The notes below the pieces were generated by a model, which was not told the DNA's origin, ran no database searches, and saw only the letters and a program-made list of their open reading frames with translations. This document shows, one piece after another, positions 30,973 through 33,909 of a stretch of 33,909 nt of DNA. Origin of the DNA: Microvirga massiliensis (GTDB lineage: Bacteria; Pseudomonadota; Alphaproteobacteria; Rhizobiales; Beijerinckiaceae); the NCBI RefSeq assembly GCF_001006805.1, contig NZ_LN811366.1, positions 153,761 to 187,669 on the forward strand. The letters run 5' to 3'. A program made the translations under genes and the position numbers. Each line of letters opens with the position of its first letter. Positions within the stretch are counted from its first letter, which is position 1.

Positions 30973-31254
30973 ATGGCTGCACCGGGTGAAAACGACCCTT
31001 GGCTCACGGCTGGAGAGCAGACATCGGGACTACCCAGGCGGTTCGTGGGGCGGCCTCGGCTTGATCATGGAGGGGTGATTCTCGACTTTGAAGCTCAGCG
31101 GTCAGCGATGCTGGCAGGGAAAGTGTATGTCGATCTTACACGCAAACTCATCGAGGCGAGGGCGCGTGCGGTCATCTTGACCGACGAATACAATCGGTCG
31201 TTAGGGCAATCTCATGAGGTGCATGAGGCGATCCTACGGGGGCGCTCATTGTGA
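30973..31254 (+). CDS. Small hypothetical protein, doubtful start
   Basis: The 93-codon frame reads RFVGRPRLDHGGVILDFEAQ, then RSAMLAGKVYVDLTRKLIEA and DEYNRSLGQSHEVHEAILRG. Its second half has natural amino-acid mix and helix periodicity, better than the shadow frames around it. The frame stays open upstream to 30628, antisense to ltrA, where it loses protein character. No ribosome site precedes ATG 30973. I do not recognise the family; it may be a gene remnant. Confidence 0.35.
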   Translation: MAAPGENDPWLTAGEQTSGLPRRFVGRPRLDHGGVILDFEAQRSAMLAGKVYVDLTRKLIEARARAVILTDEYNRSLGQSHEVHEAILRGRSL

Positions 31255-31416
31255 GCCGACCTTTCGCTGTGAATCTTACGGCGGCTTGAGCCTTGGATCC
31301 CGACCTTGCTCCGTAACGGTCAGGAGCCTCGGATGAGGCGGCTCGCTTTTCAAGCCGTCCAGCGTCGATCCCGATCTCGTGCCGATCAGTTCGTGGCTTG
31401 ATCCACAGATCGATCG

Positions 31417-32433
31417 TCATCGCCAGCCCAGCGCCGGAGCGACATACTTCAGAATGGCCTCAATGACATGGGCGTTGTAATCGACACCAAGCTGGTTCGG
31501 CACGGTCAGAAGTAGCGTATCGGCCTCTGCAACCGCCTCGTCCGACTTGAGTTCCTCCATGAGCCTGTCCGGCTCCGCAGCGTAGGAGCGACCGAAGATT
31601 GCGCGCATGTTGTCGATGATGCCCACTTGGTCGTTGTCCTTGCCGCGCCCGAAATAGGCGCGGTCGCGGTCGTCGACGAGTGCGAAAATCGAGCGTGAGA
31701 CCGAGACGCGGGGCTTGCGAGTGTGCCCCGCCTCCTTCCACGCTTCCCTGTAGCGGCGGATCTGCTCGGCCTGCTGGACGTGGAAGGGTTCACCTGTCTC
31801 GTCCTCCTTCAGGGTCGAACTCTGGAGGTTCATACCCTGCTGCGCGGCCCACACCGCCGTTGCGTTGGAGGCGGAGCCCCACCAGATGCGCTCGCGCAGG
31901 CCCTCCGAATGCGGCTCGAGGCGAAGCAAGCCAAGCGGGTTGGGAAACATCGGGCGTGGATTCGGCTCGGCAAAGCCCTCGCCCTTGAGGACGCTGAGAA
32001 GCACTCCCGTGTGACGGCGAGCCATGTCGGCGTCACTTTGGCCCTCTTCAGGCACATAGCCGAAGTAGCGCCAGCCATCGATCACCTGCTCGGGCGAGCC
32101 GCGGCTGATGCCGAGCTGGAGACGCCCACCGCTGATCAGATCGGCTGCGCTCGCATCCTCGGCCATGTAGAGGGGGTTCTCGTAGCGCATGTCGATGACA
32201 GCGGTGCCGATCTCGATGCGGCTCGTCTTCGCGCCGATTGCCGCCAGCAGCGGGAAGGGAGAGGCGAGCTGGCGCGCGAAATGATGGACGCGGAAGTAAG
32301 CACCGTCCGCGCCAAGTTCCTCGGCCGCCACGGCAAGGTCAATGGACTGAAGGAGGGCATCACGAGCCGAACGTGTCCGTGACTGCGGTGAGGGTGACCA
32401 GTGCCCGAACGAGAGAAAGCCAATCTTCTTCAT
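31417..32433 (-). CDS. LLM-class (luciferase-like) flavin-dependent oxidoreductase
   Basis: The 338-residue protein begins MKKIGFLSFGHWSP. Characteristic elements are AAEELGADGAYFRVHHFARQ (near 35-55), FPLLAAIGAKTSRIEIGTAV (near 60-80), and YMAEDASAADLISGGRLQLG followed by ISRGSPEQV (near 88-118). These are the bacterial-luciferase barrel motifs that hold FMN. IWWGSASNATAVWAAQQGMN appears near 185. Such enzymes are FMN- or F420-type monooxygenases or reductases with varied substrates; the function here cannot be set. AGGACCGG precedes the start. Neighbours do not suggest a pathway. Confidence 0.92.
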   Translation of the reverse strand: MKKIGFLSFGHWSPSPQSRTRSARDALLQSIDLAVAAEELGADGAYFRVHHFARQLASPFPLLAAIGAKTSRIEIGTAVIDMRYENPLYMAEDASAADLISGGRLQLGISRGSPEQVIDGWRYFGYVPEEGQSDADMARRHTGVLLSVLKGEGFAEPNPRPMFPNPLGLLRLEPHSEGLRERIWWGSASNATAVWAAQQGMNLQSSTLKEDETGEPFHVQQAEQIRRYREAWKEAGHTRKPRVSVSRSIFALVDDRDRAYFGRGKDNDQVGIIDNMRAIFGRSYAAEPDRLMEELKSDEAVAEADTLLLTVPNQLGVDYNAHVIEAILKYVAPALGWR

Positions 32434-32755
32434 GAGCCGGTCCTATGTAAGTGCTGTCAGTCGATCCGACACGATGGCAGGCAGATCGGCTGTTCGTGCC
32501 GAAGCTCCTCCGTGAGCGCTGCCACGGCAGATCAATCCTGCCGCGTGTCCGCTTGGACGGGTCATAACCAGATACCCTGGAAGGACGGGAAGTTTTCTCC
32601 AGGCTGCCCCGATCCGGACCTTCGCGTTCCGGAAAACAGGGAGTAGCCGGCCGCTTGCCGTCGCCTGAAAGCAACATCCTCCGAAGATCATGCGGCCGCA
32701 GTTCCGTGGCTTCGGGACCCAAATGGGAGATTGGGGACGATGGCCTGCGTGGCCT
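32434..32755. other. Intergenic, no supported gene
   Basis: About 320 bases upstream of the luciferase-like gene and downstream of the small protein at 32756. A minus-strand frame at 32443-32832 overlaps the small gene, is rich in Arg/Ser/Pro and has no ribosome site, so it is not annotated. Confidence 0.4.
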
Positions 32756-32989
32756 TCAGTGTGTCGCGCCAGGGCGACCCTCGATGGCTCCGCCCTTCTC
32801 CAGGAAGATTTGCCCGAAGGCCGAGAGCGCATGCGCCATCAGGTTCGGCTGGTCGCCTTCCGGCGCCAGCAGAATGAGATCGGTGAGACTCTCCACCATC
32901 ATCGACGCCATTTCGACGAGGTCCGTGTCCCCGTGCTCGAACCGCTGTTGCACGAGCTGATTGATATCGCAGTGCAGGCAGTCAGACAT
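32756..32989 (-). CDS. Small conserved-looking cytoplasmic protein of unknown function
   Basis: ATG 32989 follows AGGAGAACGAC, a strong ribosome site; a longer start at 33016 lies upstream of that site. The protein has 77 residues: MSDCLHCDINQLVQQRFEHG, then DTDLVEMASMMVESLTDLIL, then MAHALSAFGQIFLEKGGAI. The C-x2-C near the start and two amphipathic helices suggest a small helical protein. Composition and ribosome site argue that it is real. I do not recognise a named family. Confidence 0.65.
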   Translation of the reverse strand: MSDCLHCDINQLVQQRFEHGDTDLVEMASMMVESLTDLILLAPEGDQPNLMAHALSAFGQIFLEKGGAIEGRPGATH

Positions 32990-33223
32990 GTCGTTCTCCT
33001 GTTGTCGGTCTGTCACGGACGCTTCGCGCGCGGCTGTCCAAAGTCTCCCTGAGACGCTTTACCGGATCGACCTCAAGCTCACCAAACTCGTTGCGCCGGC
33101 GAGGATCGCTGGTCTGGTCGCTCCAATCGACTGTAACGCTGTCCCGATCGCCTGACTTTGCGCAAGCAGAACACCGATCTGCCTCCACAGATCTGCGCAT
33201 CGCGTGCCAGCGAGGATGCCGTA

Positions 33224-33469
33224 TCAGATATCGCGCGGGACGGCGTCGGGTGCGGGCACTTCGGTCGGGGACGGGACTGGGACCCCCTCGGGACCAACCC
33301 CGGGAGGCCCGGCGGACGGAATGTTCAGGGGTTCGCTGATGCCGGGCGGAATCGCCGGCTCCGGCGGCTCCGGCGGCTCCGGCTGCTCCGGTGGCGGGAC
33401 CTGCGGGTTTGGCTGAGAGGGAGACGGGTGTCGGGCATGGTCGTAGCACCATCGCTCGCAGACCCACAT
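33224..33469 (-). CDS. Proline-rich small protein
   Basis: From ATG 33469 (preceded by AAGGGAACG) the frame encodes 81 residues. The front has two cysteines (MWVCERWCYDHARH). The rest is PPEQPEPPEPPEPAIPPGIS and similar proline/glutamate repeats with several valine-proline pairs. Such low-complexity proline-rich proteins are common in Methylobacterium-like genomes, but the opposite strand reads as a glycine-rich frame, so coding is not certain. A TTG start at 33535 would add 22 residues. No signal peptide is clear. Confidence 0.4.
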   Translation of the reverse strand: MWVCERWCYDHARHPSPSQPNPQVPPPEQPEPPEPPEPAIPPGISEPLNIPSAGPPGVGPEGVPVPSPTEVPAPDAVPRDI

Positions 33470-33594
33470 AGGGCGTTCCCTTGTGAGATTGCGCCCGAGC
33501 GACCAGAGATTCAGATCTGCGTGGCGCAATGCCAAACGGCTGGCAGGTTGAGCGCCGGTGTGGCAGTGAAAGGGCTTCTTTCGCTGAGTACGAG

Positions 33595-33909
33595 ATGACG
33601 ATGGGCCGAGACAACGATTACCGGGGCAACCGACGCGGACGGGGCGATGACTCCCGCGATCCCTGGAGCACCGAGCGGCAGGCGCAGCCCTCGTTCGGAG
33701 ATCGGCCGATACGCCCTCGATCCGCCCCGGCGGTCTCCTCGGGGCCGGAGACGGAGGCGCGGGTGAAGTGGTTCAATCCGGAGAAGGGCTTCGGTTTCGT
33801 CGAGCTCACCGATGGCTCCGGCGAGGCGTTCCTGCATGTCAGCGCCGTTGAGCGCACCGGTCACTCGGTCCTGGAGCCCGGCACGACCCTGATCGTGCGC
33901 ACCGGGCAA
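33595..33909 (+). CDS. Cold-shock-domain protein with N-terminal extension, 3' end outside window
   Basis: ATG 33595 (or the ATG two codons later at 33601) opens a frame running off the window edge, 105 codons seen. The first 57 or so residues are a charged, disordered stretch (DNDYRGNRRGRGDDSRDPWS). The cold-shock domain then begins: ARVKWFNPEKGFGFVELTDG, then GEAFLHVSAVERTGHSVLEP. RNP1 (KGFGFVEL) and RNP2 (AFLHVSA; usual VFVH) are in place, so it should bind single-stranded RNA or DNA as a chaperone. Alphaproteobacteria often have such extended or double cold-shock proteins; a second domain may follow beyond the window. Confidence 0.9.
   Translation, partial: MTMGRDNDYRGNRRGRGDDSRDPWSTERQAQPSFGDRPIRPRSAPAVSSGPETEARVKWFNPEKGFGFVELTDGSGEAFLHVSAVERTGHSVLEPGTTLIVRTGQ

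Noticed and set aside
32443..32832. 129-codon minus-strand frame upstream of the luciferase-like gene
   Set aside because: It overlaps the better-supported small gene at 32756 and has no ribosome site or family pattern.
1..33909. CRISPR array or rRNA genes
   Set aside because: No regularly spaced direct repeats and no rRNA-like sequence were seen in the window.

Overview
The window is high-GC, ATGA-coupled DNA typical of an alphaproteobacterium of the Rhizobiales type (Methylobacterium/Microvirga-like; inferred from gene content, not proven). Supporting signs are a compact napEDABC cluster, an HWE-family histidine kinase, a class III adenylate cyclase fused to TolB/TPR domains, LtrA, a PsiF-repeat protein and several small alphaproteobacterial-style proteins.

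Layout. 1-3440 is a patchwork: the start of an OFA-type (oxalate/formate) MFS transporter on the minus strand, an IS256-family transposase scar, an AraC regulator divergent from a small secreted protein, a LysE exporter, and an eroded cardiolipin-synthase 3' end. 4079-5767 encodes a membrane HWE histidine kinase with an extracellular sensor region. 6000-6279 is a broken small zinc-ribbon gene. 6299-11021 is the periplasmic nitrate reductase operon napEDABC plus a coupled DUF4142-like periplasmic protein. Quinol electrons pass from NapC to NapB to NapA, NapD is the signal-peptide chaperone, and NapE is a small membrane protein.

11.1-23.1 kb is foreign, visibly lower in GC and much less regular. 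It opens with four co-directional genes: three large tyrosine recombinases and a small Tn554 TnpC-like accessory protein, preceded by a 17-codon leader ORF with a strong ribosome site whose stop overlaps the first recombinase start. The middle recombinase has lost the box I arginine and the first HxxR histidine. Behind the recombinases lies cargo that looks like a defence island: an unknown minus-strand gene, an XRE regulator with a dyad over its -10 region, an overlapping DUF6978 + DUF1828/DUF1829 pair, a decayed 3' fragment of a type I restriction gene (hsdR), a compact reverse transcriptase (YLDD motif, no retron NAxxH or VTG motif) overlapped at its 5' end by a small ORF, a broken membrane peptide, and a small unknown gene. 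A 700-base non-coding stretch with strong hairpins follows. The element ends are not resolved.

23.7-33.9 kb returns to ordinary high-GC chromosome: adenylate cyclase-TolB-TPR protein, exported alpha/beta hydrolase, PsiF protein, FAD monooxygenase convergent with LtrA, a luciferase-like oxidoreductase, two small proteins, and the 5' part of a cold-shock-domain protein.

The best candidates for something undescribed are the reverse-transcriptase locus (21.2-22.6 kb) and the DUF6978-DUF1828/1829 pair (19.1-20.3 kb), both apparently delivered by the recombinase element. All family assignments come from reading motifs; no database search was possible.
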